Shown here one piece after another: positions 46,033-54,700 of a DNA stretch of 64,000 bases. Each line of letters starts with the position of its first letter. Position 1 is the first letter of the stretch. The DNA comes from DATFVA01 sp963839165 (GTDB taxonomy: Bacteria > Bacteroidota > Ignavibacteria > Ignavibacteriales > Ignavibacteriaceae): assembly GCA_963839165.1 (NCBI GenBank), contig CAWIUG010000005.1, forward strand, positions 1,364,001 through 1,428,000, in the 5' to 3' direction. Below the pieces are notes generated by a model. That model saw only the letters and a list, made by a program, of their open reading frames with translations. It did no database searches and was not told the origin of the DNA. The position numbers were made by a program, and so were the translations under genes.

Positions 46033-46863
46033 TTATTCGTAATAGCCTATGATTGATTTTTCAACTTTAATTTCTTTAACGCCTTCGATGTTTGATAAAA
46101 CTGATTTTATATCGTTTTCCCACATTCTTGATCCGACTTTTGGAGTGTTCCCTTTTACAATTACAGAACCATTGGATGCATTGGCTTCGATTTCAACTTC
46201 ACTTCCTTTAGTTCTGGGAGACTGCTGAAGATAGGCACGAACCCTGGCGGAAAGATGCAGATTCTTCATAACTTTAATGGATGCATCATTTGATTGAAAT
46301 GAATTGCATGTTACTATCCCGGCAATCAGATCGGCAGTCATATCCGGGCTTATTTTTTCAAGGTTAAAAACGATATCGTAAAAAGCGGGATTCTTCCAGT
46401 CTACACCATATAAAAACTGTGACCATTTTTCCCTTCTTTCATCAATTAACTTTATTTGTGAAAGAACTTCCTCCCTTGTTTTACCTCCTTCTGACATTAG
46501 CGTTTTTATCCTGTATTCTGGAGGCGCAGTTAGTAGTACACGTAACACAAATGGTATATCCCCTAGAAGAAACTGTGCAAGATGACCATGATAAACCATT
46601 GTTCCCTTAAGCGCAAAATCCAATAGAGCCGTTTGAAAGCAGGAGAGATAGTGTTTTTTCCTGTCACCTAATTTATCCCAGAATGTTGGAGATTTTTCAA
46701 TAAAGGATAAATCACCCAACCCCGTTTCTTTAATCCCATATTTTTCTGCTGCCTTCAATACATCCTCCCTGGTAACGATCCTGCATTTCAGCCGGTCAGA
46801 AATTTTCTTTGCTATAAGTTCGGTAGCACTTAATGAACCTCTTGAAATTGTTATAATATTCAT
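46033..46863 (-). CDS. Cytidylate-kinase-like protein with C-terminal BON-type domain
   Basis: Residues 1-195 resemble the cytidylate-kinase-like family: MNIITISRGSLSATELIAKKI (the GSxxxxE start), then RLKCRIVTREDVLKAAEKYG, a VYHGHLAQFLL stretch and FVLRVLLTAPPEYRIKTLMS. The Walker loop lacks the usual GxxxxGK, as in this subfamily. Residues about 205-276 look like a BON domain (ARVRAYLQQSPRTKGSEVEIEANASNGSVIVKGNTP, then SVLSNIEGVKEIKVEK). The fusion is unusual and its substrate unknown. It is the first gene of the qmoA-qmoB block and a small zinc-knuckle ORF overlaps its ATG by four bases (ATGA). Confidence 0.8.
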   Translation of the reverse strand: MNIITISRGSLSATELIAKKISDRLKCRIVTREDVLKAAEKYGIKETGLGDLSFIEKSPTFWDKLGDRKKHYLSCFQTALLDFALKGTMVYHGHLAQFLLGDIPFVLRVLLTAPPEYRIKTLMSEGGKTREEVLSQIKLIDERREKWSQFLYGVDWKNPAFYDIVFNLEKISPDMTADLIAGIVTCNSFQSNDASIKVMKNLHLSARVRAYLQQSPRTKGSEVEIEANASNGSVIVKGNTPKVGSRMWENDIKSVLSNIEGVKEIKVEKSIIGYYE

Positions 46864-47009
46864 ACATCCTCCGGGGTTTTCAGCCCGCTTTTATGAATTT
46901 CATCTTCGCCCAGGTTTATTTTACAGTCTGGGCAATCGTAGATTCCAATCTGTGAATCAAGGCATGAGAAATTATTGGGTAACTAGATTTTTGCCTCTTT
47001 TTAACTCAT
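46860..47009 (-). pseudogene. Small zinc-knuckle gene coupled to the kinase-like gene, probably frameshifted
   Basis: The 150-bp gap holds a reading frame ending CLDSQIGIYDCPDCKINLG...KTPEDV whose TGA overlaps the next ATG (ATGA), typical of coupled genes. In that frame two stops (TAA, TAG) lie between an ATG at 47009 and the Cys motif. Removing or adding single bases gives a continuous MSLKRGKNLVTQNFSCLDSQ, which suggests two compensating indels. A 49-residue CxxC protein would result. Chance remains possible. Confidence 0.45.
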
Positions 47010-47015
47010 CCTTTA

Positions 47016-48713
47016 TCACGATATCAACTCTCCGAACTTCAAAAGACTAAAAACTTCATTCAACAGGAGAGTGCCACCGCCAAGATACGCTGTCTTTTCA
47101 AATCCATTGTTCCCAAAAAATCTTGCTGATTCGTATGACCGTCCACCTTTTGTACAAATAAAAAGAATCTCCTGGTCCTGCTCATAATCCTTTAATCTAT
47201 TCCTTAAAACTGAAAATGGAATATTTATCGAAGCAACCGGCAAAAGTTTTGACTCTGCATCTTTCTTCTCTCTTACATCTATTAACATCCCACGGAATTG
47301 AGGCAGGTTCATTGGATTAAAATTTATTATCCCATCTCTTTCCTGATTAAGGGCGATATAACCAAGGTAATTTAACGGGGAAATAGTTGTTGAATGAGAT
47401 GGATGGAATGAATGCTCAAGACAAATAAGAGATTTGAGGGTCCTTCTTTCTTTCAACAGTATTGAGAATGCATCGATATAGCGCAGTATTTCTCCCTCCC
47501 CCATTAACTGAATTCCCAGTAGACGAAGACCTGGTTTTTGATAAACAAGCTTGCCAAAGATGTTTTTTACTTCAGGATCAAAATCTGCTCTATCAGACCA
47601 AATGCCGATTACGCTTGCTGTATGAAATCCTTGCTGAATAGCCTCACTTTCTGTGAGTCCCGACCTGCATACATTGTTATTAAAAATTTTTAGGGATTTT
47701 GTTTCAATAGTTCCTTTGAAGTCTACCTTCCGGCCGTTTATGGAATCGGCCGCGGCCCTGCCCAGCCTGTTGGCAAGCGAGCCGTCCGGAAAGTGAATGC
47801 TTTTTCCTGTTATGATGTTTTTAACCTCAGTGCAATCACCAGCGGCCCAGATGCCTGATTTGTTGGTATGCAGCTTTTCATCAATAAGTATTCCCCCGCT
47901 GTTTCCAAGTTTTACATCTGCTTTCCTGGCGAGAGATGTCTCAGGTTTCAAAGGATCTGAAAATATGACAAAATCTGTTTCAATTTTCTGACCGTTTTCC
48001 AAAACAACCACAGGCATGTTGTTATTATCCGGCTCTATCCTTTGAACATGGGTAGAAAGAAGATTCACGATTTTATCTGAATTGATGGATTTTGAGAAAT
48101 GTTTTGAAAATTCGACATCAAACATATCGTGAAGAAATGAATCCTGTTTTGTAATAATTGTAACATCAATTCCCCATAGCGAAACCAGAGATTCAGCATT
48201 TACCCATGCAGATTCTCCACTACCGATGATGACAGTCTTCTTTATCAGACCAAGCTTTATAAGTTCCTTGAATTTGATAACATCTTCCGGTGAATAAACA
48301 GAAGATATGCGGGAGGATTCGAAATAAGGGAAAGCAGGTTCTACCGGAGAACTACCCGTGGCAATTAACAAAGCATCATATCTGAGTTTAAATTTATCGT
48401 CTTTTCTGTGATCGAAACATTCAATTTCTTTTTTCCACGGATCAATATCTACTGCTTCTGTTCGTGTAAGTACGGTTATACCTTCGAAATCCTGAAAAAA
48501 AGTTTCATCACGCTTTATACCATATGGGGTTTTTGTAAGTTCAAAAACATCGTCAATTTCACCGGAGGTATATAGAGGAAGGCCGCATTTGCTTAAAGAA
48601 ACGAATGGAGATTTTTCTACTATAGTTATCCTGTAATCATTGGACAACCTGCTTAATCTTGCAGCGGCTTTACATCCGGCTGCCATTCCGCCTATGATAA
48701 TTATGTTAAACAC
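47016..48713 (-). CDS. CoA-disulfide reductase-like flavoprotein with rhodanese domain
   Basis: The 565-residue protein matches NADH-dependent persulfide/CoA-disulfide reductases (Npsr/CoADR-Rhd type). The FAD motif is IIIIGGMAAGCKAAARL, the redox Cys is Cys43 in SLSKCGLPLY, a second nucleotide fold has VIIGSGESAWVNAES, and IWAAGDCTEVKN binds FAD. The C-terminal rhodanese domain (about 470-565) has Cys520 in FICTKGGRSYESARFF and ends in a YLGGG motif. These enzymes reduce persulfides or CoA-polysulfides with NADH. Sitting between dsrP and qmoA it could handle sulfane sulfur made beside sulfite reduction. It starts 9 bp after dsrP. Confidence 0.88.
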   Translation of the reverse strand: MFNIIIIGGMAAGCKAAARLSRLSNDYRITIVEKSPFVSLSKCGLPLYTSGEIDDVFELTKTPYGIKRDETFFQDFEGITVLTRTEAVDIDPWKKEIECFDHRKDDKFKLRYDALLIATGSSPVEPAFPYFESSRISSVYSPEDVIKFKELIKLGLIKKTVIIGSGESAWVNAESLVSLWGIDVTIITKQDSFLHDMFDVEFSKHFSKSINSDKIVNLLSTHVQRIEPDNNNMPVVVLENGQKIETDFVIFSDPLKPETSLARKADVKLGNSGGILIDEKLHTNKSGIWAAGDCTEVKNIITGKSIHFPDGSLANRLGRAAADSINGRKVDFKGTIETKSLKIFNNNVCRSGLTESEAIQQGFHTASVIGIWSDRADFDPEVKNIFGKLVYQKPGLRLLGIQLMGEGEILRYIDAFSILLKERRTLKSLICLEHSFHPSHSTTISPLNYLGYIALNQERDGIINFNPMNLPQFRGMLIDVREKKDAESKLLPVASINIPFSVLRNRLKDYEQDQEILFICTKGGRSYESARFFGNNGFEKTAYLGGGTLLLNEVFSLLKFGELIS

Positions 48714-48722
48714 TAAAACATG

Positions 48723-49880
48723 CTACGTTTCTATGACTCTTCTTACTTCAAGAGTTATTTTATAAAAAATTGTTATCAGGAAAATCCCGATAGCCCATAT
48801 TGAGAGTGAAATGAAAGCTTCAGGAATTGTAGGCCAGTACTGAACTACATCTCCGAAAGGTGTGGGGATGAATCCTGTTATTATTAACCCCAATCCTTTA
48901 TCAATCCAGATTGAAAAAAATACCATAAGAGAAGCAATGATCAGCATTGTATTGTTTTTTCTGAATTTCGGAGTTAGAAGCAGTACAAGTGATGCAATGG
49001 CTAAAAGCGCAGAAGTCCACATCCAGGGAACAAGTCTCATCTTTCCATCCAGACCCAGATAGAGATACTGAAGATGAGCAACATGTTCAGGTATTGCACC
49101 ATACAGGGTTGTAAAAAACTCCATCAGAATAAAAAAGACATTTACACACATTGCATAAGTTATTATAAGACTTAGCTTTTTCACTGCTTCTTCCCCGGGG
49201 TCGAACTTCGTTAGTTTTTTAATTATGAATGTGAATAATAGGAGCAGAGCCGGTCCTGCAGAAAAAGCTGAAGCAAGGAACCTTGGAGCGAGTATTGCCG
49301 TCAGCCAGAATGGTCTTCCGGCTAATCCTGAAAGCAGGAATGCAGTTACGGTATGAATACTTATAGCCCAGGGAATTGATAGGATGATTATTGGTCTGAT
49401 CCACCGTGGAGGTGCTGTTGATTTCTGCTCTGCTGCAAGTGTGACGCGTGTTATTATTACATTGATCACGAGATATCCGCTAAGCGCAATGACATCCCAA
49501 AACATCAGAGAGTGAAGGGTTGGATGTAAAAAAATATTTGCTACTCTGAATGGCTGTCCAAGATCAACGAATACAAAAAGTATGCACATTATAGCAGCGG
49601 CTATCGCGAGGAATTCACCCAGTATCGTAATTTTTCCGAAAGCTTTGTAGTTATGAAGGTAATAAGGCAGGACAACCATAACGGCTGAGGCAGCAACTCC
49701 GACTATAAAAGTGAATTGGGCTATATATAAACCCCAGCTGATATTCCGGCTCATACCGGTGATACCAAGTCCGTAATCAAGTTGACGCAGGTAGAAGTAG
49801 AAGCCGGATGCAATGATTAGAGAAAGCAGAAGCAGCCAGCCCCAATATTTTTTATTTCCTTTTAAGGCATATTCTAACAT
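48723..49880 (-). CDS. dsrP: DsrP, integral membrane quinone-binding subunit
   Basis: The 385-residue protein has about ten transmembrane helices and fits the NrfD/PsrC family. GITGMSRNISWGLYIAQFTF near the start is typical of DsrP/HmeB, and helices such as LHSLMFWDVIALSGYLVINV follow. In DsrMKJOP it is thought to exchange electrons with the menaquinone pool, together with DsrO on the outside. It ends 9 bp before the CoADR gene and its own start is 9 bp after dsrO. Confidence 0.95.
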   Translation of the reverse strand: MLEYALKGNKKYWGWLLLLSLIIASGFYFYLRQLDYGLGITGMSRNISWGLYIAQFTFIVGVAASAVMVVLPYYLHNYKAFGKITILGEFLAIAAAIMCILFVFVDLGQPFRVANIFLHPTLHSLMFWDVIALSGYLVINVIITRVTLAAEQKSTAPPRWIRPIIILSIPWAISIHTVTAFLLSGLAGRPFWLTAILAPRFLASAFSAGPALLLLFTFIIKKLTKFDPGEEAVKKLSLIITYAMCVNVFFILMEFFTTLYGAIPEHVAHLQYLYLGLDGKMRLVPWMWTSALLAIASLVLLLTPKFRKNNTMLIIASLMVFFSIWIDKGLGLIITGFIPTPFGDVVQYWPTIPEAFISLSIWAIGIFLITIFYKITLEVRRVIET

Positions 49881-49889
49881 TTCTGAACC

Positions 49890-50681
49890 CTATACGAGAT
49901 AATAAATTTCAGGACCTGTTCCCAACCCCGGTTTTCTCCGGATTGAAAATTTCTCTTTTAATAATTTTCTAACTTCAGATTGAGGATCATTCAGATTTCC
50001 GAAGACCAATGCTTTTACAGGACAGACATCAACACATGCTGGAAGAAGCCCTTTTGCCAATCGTTCTTCACAAAGCATACATTTTTCGACAACTCCCTTT
50101 GTCCTTGTGGGAAACTCAGGATTTATGTCTTTTATTGACGGACGGGGATCTCTCCAGTTAAAGCTTCTCGATCCGTAAGGACAAGCTGCCATACAATACC
50201 TGCAGCCAATGCATCTGTGCCAGTCCATCATCACAATCCCATCTTCCCGTTTCCATGTTGCCTGGGTGGGGCATACATTTACACACGGAGGGTTATCACA
50301 ATTATTACAGAAGACCGGAACCATTTTATCCCTATAATTTTCTGTCATAAAGAAATTTTCCTGATCGATAAAAGCCTTTTCATATGGCTCTTTCCATATC
50401 CATTTAACCTCGTCTTTAGTTGCTCCAAAATCAGGTATGTTATGCTCTTTGCTGCAGACATCAATACATTTTGTACAGCCTTTTTCTGAAATACATTTAC
50501 GAAGATCGATGACCATCGCCAGTCTTTCTTTCTTGATCACTCCTGCTGAATTTGGTGAGAAGTTTGCTTTCACAGGACCAGGAGACAGTTTACCAGCCGG
50601 AAGGCTTAGGCATTTGTCAGATGCAACTCCAAGTGCAGCAAGTCCGGCTATTTTCAGAAATGTTCTTCTTCCCTGCTTCAT
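49890..50681 (-). CDS. dsrO: DsrO, periplasmic iron-sulfur protein
   Basis: This 263-residue protein begins MKQGRRTFLKIAGLAALGVAS, a Tat signal with RRTFLK, so it folds in the cytoplasm and goes out with its clusters. Cys motifs for about three to four 4Fe-4S centres are seen: CISEKGCTKCIDVC, CNNCDNPPCVNVCP, CIGCRYCMAACPYGSR and CMLCEERLAKGLLPACVDVCP. It carries electrons between DsrP and DsrJ. Its ATG overlaps the dsrJ stop by four bases (ATGA). Confidence 0.96.
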   Translation of the reverse strand: MKQGRRTFLKIAGLAALGVASDKCLSLPAGKLSPGPVKANFSPNSAGVIKKERLAMVIDLRKCISEKGCTKCIDVCSKEHNIPDFGATKDEVKWIWKEPYEKAFIDQENFFMTENYRDKMVPVFCNNCDNPPCVNVCPTQATWKREDGIVMMDWHRCIGCRYCMAACPYGSRSFNWRDPRPSIKDINPEFPTRTKGVVEKCMLCEERLAKGLLPACVDVCPVKALVFGNLNDPQSEVRKLLKEKFSIRRKPGLGTGPEIYYLV

Positions 50682-51076
50682 ATTTTTTTCTCCGGATTTT
50701 GAGGAGCGTTATGACAATCCCAGCAGTAATTGGAGATGCCGACATAATTATGACATTGATCGCAGAATTTTGTTTTATCCGAATGGCAATTCATACATGT
50801 ATTAGTCAAGCTCATATTGAAGTGCCTGCCGGCAGCATTGACAAAATCTCTTTGACCGTTCCTTACTACTTCGTCTCTCCAGTCATCTAAAATTGTCATA
50901 TGATTTTCACGCATATACTCCTTATCTTCAATACATTCTTTTTGGTTCTCCTTCACAGGCAATATAGGATCAGGTTTTATCTGAGAACTCCCGTTTGTCA
51001 AATCATACCAGAAAGGGGAAGTAAAAATTCCGATGAAGATAATCAGTCCGATTATTATTTTTCCAGCATCATACAT
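50678..51076 (-). CDS. dsrJ: DsrJ, triheme cytochrome c
   Basis: The 132-residue protein has an uncleaved N-terminal anchor (IIIGLIIFIGIFTSPFWYDL) and three heme sites CMNCH (94), CDQCH (105) and CWDCH (118). The third heme in the family can have His/Met or His/Cys coordination. In the DsrMKJOP complex it sits in the periplasm. It overlaps dsrK by 8 bases and dsrO by 4. Confidence 0.97.
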   Translation of the reverse strand: MYDAGKIIIGLIIFIGIFTSPFWYDLTNGSSQIKPDPILPVKENQKECIEDKEYMRENHMTILDDWRDEVVRNGQRDFVNAAGRHFNMSLTNTCMNCHSDKTKFCDQCHNYVGISNYCWDCHNAPQNPEKKI

Positions 51077-52703
51077 ACAAGGATTCCTTTGTTGTCATTT
51101 CTTCTGTTTCCAGTGGCTCTCCCCGGAGGTCTGTCGTTCTTTCCTTCTCTCCCTTCATAATCAAAGCATTACCAACAAGTTCATGCACACCCCCTATCTC
51201 AACTCCGCCTACCCAATAATCAATCATCGGAGGAAGTGTGGCTTTATCGATCGCGCATATACAGCCGAGGAAATTAACATTATGTTTTTCTTTTACATAT
51301 TTAACCGCATTTGCTCTGGGTAATCCACCTCTTAATCTCATTTCAAGGTTTTCATCTGTTCCCAGTCCAGCGCCGCTTCCGCAGCAGAAGGTTTGCTCTT
51401 TTATTGTATTGTCAGGCATTTCATAGAAATAATTGCACGAATTTTTAATGATATATCTCGGTTCCTCTATCAGTCCCATTGCCCGTGCAGGGTTACAGGA
51501 ATCATGGAAGGTTATTTTCCATTTATTGTTTCTGGTTTTATCAAGATTTATTTTATTATTCTTTATCAGATCTGCCGTAAATTCACAGATGTGAACCATT
51601 TTAGTTGATTTCGTATTTTCAAATTTAGTCCCGGTTATAGGAGAAACAGGGGCTTCAAGAAAGTCTGCTGGACCATTCATAGTATCCATATATTGGTGCA
51701 TCACCCTCCACATATGACCGCATTCTCCTCCGAGTATCCATTTTACACCAAGTCGTTTTGCCTCCGCGTATACCTTGGCATTAAGAGCCTTCATAAGATC
51801 GTGAGATACAAATGAACCAAAGTTTCCACCTTCAGAAGCGTACGTACTCCAGGTATAATCCAGTCCTATTTCATGGAATAAAGTCAGGTAGCCAAGCAGG
51901 GTGAAATAGTGGGGGGTTCCGAAATAGTCAGCGGAAGGAGCAACAAATAAGATTTCCGCACCCTTTTTATTTATAGGAGCATTAACCCTGATCCCTATTA
52001 TTGTTTCCAGTTCATCAACAGCAAAATCGATACTGTCTTTAAAACCATGGGGCTGAATTCCAAGGTGATTGCCGGTTCTGAAACTGTTGGCTACGGGAGT
52101 AATAATCCAGTCGATATTAATCCCTATCAGGTTAAGCAGCTCTCTGGCAAGAATGGTTATTTCAGCTGTATCAATTCCATAGGGACAGAAAACCGAGCAG
52201 CGACGGCATTGAGTGCACTGGTAAAAATAATAGAACCATTCCTTAATAACTTCTACGGTTAGTTCTCTGCCTCCGGCAAGCTTACCCAGTAATTTTCCCC
52301 CAAAAGTAAAATCATTTCTATAAATCGACCTGAGTAATTCCGCTCTTAACACAGGCATATTTTTAGGGTCTCCCGACCCAATGAAAAAGTGACACTTATC
52401 GGCGCAGGCACCGCAGCGGACACATATATCCATAAAAACCTGAAGGGAACGGAACCTGTGGAGCCTGTCTCTCAGACCCTTGAGAATTATCTCCTTCCAG
52501 TTTTCAGGCAGCTTCCAGTCTTCTTCCATGGGCTGCCATTTCCTCGGATTGGGCTGCTGAAGGTAGTCTACATTCTGTGGGTTTCCGCTGTAGTTAAATA
52601 CCCCATGCTGAAACTCAACAGCTGGATTTAGCCATTTTCTATGATCTGGATTATAGTTTATTTTATCTGCTAATTCTTCGGGTTTAGGCTTAGTTTCAGA
52701 CAT
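51069..52703 (-). CDS. dsrK: DsrK, HdrD-like catalytic subunit
   Basis: The 544-residue cytoplasmic protein has two ferredoxin-type motifs (CVRCGACADKCHFFIGSGDPKNMP and CTQCRRCSVFCPYGIDTAEI) and a CCG-type disulfide-reductase site: ECGHMWRV, SCNPARAMG, NSCNYFYEMP and FCCGSGAGLGTDE. It is the subunit believed to reduce the DsrC trisulfide, completing sulfite reduction and linking it to the membrane. dsrM starts 2 bp upstream in the same direction, so the two are translated together. Confidence 0.97.
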   Translation of the reverse strand: MSETKPKPEELADKINYNPDHRKWLNPAVEFQHGVFNYSGNPQNVDYLQQPNPRKWQPMEEDWKLPENWKEIILKGLRDRLHRFRSLQVFMDICVRCGACADKCHFFIGSGDPKNMPVLRAELLRSIYRNDFTFGGKLLGKLAGGRELTVEVIKEWFYYFYQCTQCRRCSVFCPYGIDTAEITILARELLNLIGINIDWIITPVANSFRTGNHLGIQPHGFKDSIDFAVDELETIIGIRVNAPINKKGAEILFVAPSADYFGTPHYFTLLGYLTLFHEIGLDYTWSTYASEGGNFGSFVSHDLMKALNAKVYAEAKRLGVKWILGGECGHMWRVMHQYMDTMNGPADFLEAPVSPITGTKFENTKSTKMVHICEFTADLIKNNKINLDKTRNNKWKITFHDSCNPARAMGLIEEPRYIIKNSCNYFYEMPDNTIKEQTFCCGSGAGLGTDENLEMRLRGGLPRANAVKYVKEKHNVNFLGCICAIDKATLPPMIDYWVGGVEIGGVHELVGNALIMKGEKERTTDLRGEPLETEEMTTKESLYV

Positions 52704-52705
52704 TT

Positions 52706-53698
52706 TTATTCCTTCTCTACTGGTAATCCGGCATCTTTCATTTTTTCTCTGAATTCATCTTCGTACTCCTCATAGGTATGAACCCTAACTGGGTTATTCC
52801 AGGGATTTATGTGTCTTTTCATACGACTATTATTTGCAAGGTTCCTGGTTGGTGAAAGAAATACGCCGGGCATATGCAGCAATTTGCTGAATGGGAAATA
52901 TGCAAGCAGTGAACTGACAAGAAACAAATGAATAAAAAAAAGAGCTCCGATACCTGCAGGTATTACAGGCTGAAAAGTAAAGAGACTAATAGCAAGTTCT
53001 TTAACATTTATTAAATCTACCCTGTAGAAGTATCTCATAAGTATACCTGTAACCGCAATACTTATAATAAGAAATAGCGGAAAATAGTCTGATATCATCG
53101 AGATATATTTAACTTTTTTATCTACGATTCTTCTGAAGATTAAAAAGAGCAGGGCGGCACTTATCAGAACATCTGTCATGAATAAAACCGGCAGCCCCAG
53201 CTGGAGCATACCATCAATATTCTGCAGAGCTACTGCAAATGCAGGAACTGGTTCAGCGAAAAATCTGAAATGCCTCAGGAAGATTATCAGAAGAGACCAA
53301 TGAAAAACTATGCCACCGAGCCAGAGATACTTTGTGCTTCCATAAGCTAATCGTGGACCTTTTTTGAGCTCAGTTTTTGTATTCCTGAATAATGATCTGA
53401 AGAATAAGATTTCGAGCAGCATACGACCTATTACACCGAGGGTTGTGTGAGGGCTTTCCAGTTTGCTGCTTTTTATCCAGGTAAGAGATTTTTGCTGACC
53501 GGCTACTGTCGGAATATTAAAAGGAACAGGGCTTCTTCCCCATTTAATAACACGGTATACTATTCCGGAGATAAATGTTAAAATGGCGGCATAAGGAATA
53601 ACAACGCCGAAAAGGTACTCCAGTTTAAGATTTTCTATACCTATATATGCTGCCAGGATTAAAACTGCTACAGCAAATAATGAAAAAAGTATGTTCAT
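52706..53698 (-). CDS. dsrM: DsrM, membrane cytochrome b subunit
   Basis: This 330-residue protein has five to six helices and belongs to the NarI/HdrE family; His residues at helix ends (for example IVFHWSLLIIFLRHFRFF and PFSKLLHMPGVFLSPTRN) can bind two hemes b. It passes electrons from menaquinol to DsrK. The C-terminal HINPWNNPVRVHTYEEYEDEFREKMKDAG is cytoplasmic and typical of the family. Confidence 0.96.
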   Translation of the reverse strand: MNILFSLFAVAVLILAAYIGIENLKLEYLFGVVIPYAAILTFISGIVYRVIKWGRSPVPFNIPTVAGQQKSLTWIKSSKLESPHTTLGVIGRMLLEILFFRSLFRNTKTELKKGPRLAYGSTKYLWLGGIVFHWSLLIIFLRHFRFFAEPVPAFAVALQNIDGMLQLGLPVLFMTDVLISAALLFLIFRRIVDKKVKYISMISDYFPLFLIISIAVTGILMRYFYRVDLINVKELAISLFTFQPVIPAGIGALFFIHLFLVSSLLAYFPFSKLLHMPGVFLSPTRNLANNSRMKRHINPWNNPVRVHTYEEYEDEFREKMKDAGLPVEKE

Positions 53699-53769
53699 TG
53701 TTATTCCCCGAAACTATAAATAGCTGATTTACTCTCCCCGTTTATTTTCCTCTTAATACAACGGAATTC

Positions 53770-54240
53770 TTAAATCCCCATCCGATTTTTTACTTCACTC
53801 AAACGCAACTGATAGACTTTTTCTCTTGCTGCTGTATATAGATCAAAGGCAGTGAGGGCCACCCGGTCTATTTCTTCCAAAATTTCACAGAACTCCATGA
53901 AATCATCAGTGGTTCTTATTTCCGTCCGTATCTCTTTCCTGATAATATCTTTCAGACTGAAAATAAATCCCGCAGCCTTTGAAGGCTGAAAATCTTGTAC
54001 TGCTCTGATTTTTATGATATCATTGAGCACTATCTTAATTTCCAGTACCTGATTACCAGTTAGAATAGAGTCAAAAATACTCTCTGCAGCTTCACAGATA
54101 ATATGACCAACAGGGTTGCTGAACTGATTTTTTTGCAGCCGAAGAAAATCGGAAGTTTCAGCCGGATACGTATCAAATATAGATTGCATCCATCCATTAA
54201 TAATTACTTTCCTCTTCTGCTGCAGTAATTCTTTTACCAT
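53770..54240 (-). CDS. RsbRD N-terminal-like protein
   Basis: This 156-residue all-helical protein (LLQQKRKVIINGWMQSIFDTYP, IEVVL-like core, MEFCEILEEIDRVALTAFDLYTAAREKVYQLRLSEVKNRMGI) is like the N-terminal globin-type domain of RsbR paralogues, found as a lone protein before dsrM in many sulfate reducers. In RsbR the domain senses stress signals. No STAS domain is present. It lies 71 bp upstream of dsrM and 97 bp after dsrC. Its role in sulfite reduction is not known. Confidence 0.85.
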   Translation of the reverse strand: MVKELLQQKRKVIINGWMQSIFDTYPAETSDFLRLQKNQFSNPVGHIICEAAESIFDSILTGNQVLEIKIVLNDIIKIRAVQDFQPSKAAGFIFSLKDIIRKEIRTEIRTTDDFMEFCEILEEIDRVALTAFDLYTAAREKVYQLRLSEVKNRMGI

Positions 54241-54271
54241 AATTATACTTTAACCTGCAAGAAAATTATAG

Positions 54272-54324
54272 TGTTTTTCCTGCTTATTCTATCCGTTGAT
54301 AGTGATGAACAAACAGGAAAAACA
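54272..54324 (-). promoter_or_regulatory. Nested stem-loop after dsrC
   Basis: An 11-bp perfect outer stem (TGTTTTTCCTG at 54272-54282 with CAGGAAAAACA at 54314-54324) encloses a smaller hairpin CTATC-CGTT-GATAG at 54289-54302. It starts 14 bp past the dsrC stop. On minus the last stem arm is CAGGAAAAACA, without a T-run, so it is more likely an mRNA processing or stability element than a terminator. Confidence 0.5.
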
Positions 54325-54337
54325 AATATATTCCCAA

Positions 54338-54655
54338 TCAGACGCATCCGGTGGGTTTTGTTAGTCCTGCAACCTTGCAGGCACCTTTTGCTGGTCCTGA
54401 TGGAAACAATTCATAAATTTCTTTAAGTGAAAAACCCGTTTCTTTACAGAGTTTCCGTATCATCGGGGCTATTCCATATTTCTTAAAATAATCACGTAGG
54501 TAATAAATGACTTTCCAGTGGTTCTCTGTCATTATCTGGACATCCTCGGTGGATGCTAATGCCTTTGCAACATCCTCTGTCCATTCTTCCGGTCTCTGAA
54601 TGAAGCCGTCTTCGTCAACTTCAATCTTCAATTCCTGAAATTCAAAGGTTGGCAT
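54338..54655 (-). CDS. dsrC: DsrC sulfur-carrier protein
   Basis: The 105-residue protein carries sulfur as a trisulfide between two Cys in a mobile C-terminal arm. Both are present: Cys93 and the penultimate Cys104 (GACKVAGLTKPTGCV). That pair separates real DsrC from TusE, which has only the last Cys. The rest of the fold also fits: DEDGFIQRPEEW, NHWKVIYYLRDYFKKYGIAPMIRKL. It is the substrate of both DsrAB and DsrK. dsrC usually needs far more transcript than its neighbours; the stem-loop after it may serve that. Confidence 0.98.
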   Translation of the reverse strand: MPTFEFQELKIEVDEDGFIQRPEEWTEDVAKALASTEDVQIMTENHWKVIYYLRDYFKKYGIAPMIRKLCKETGFSLKEIYELFPSGPAKGACKVAGLTKPTGCV

Positions 54656-54700
54656 AATTTTATCCTATTATTGTTGATGATTAAGTAACTAACTCAATAT

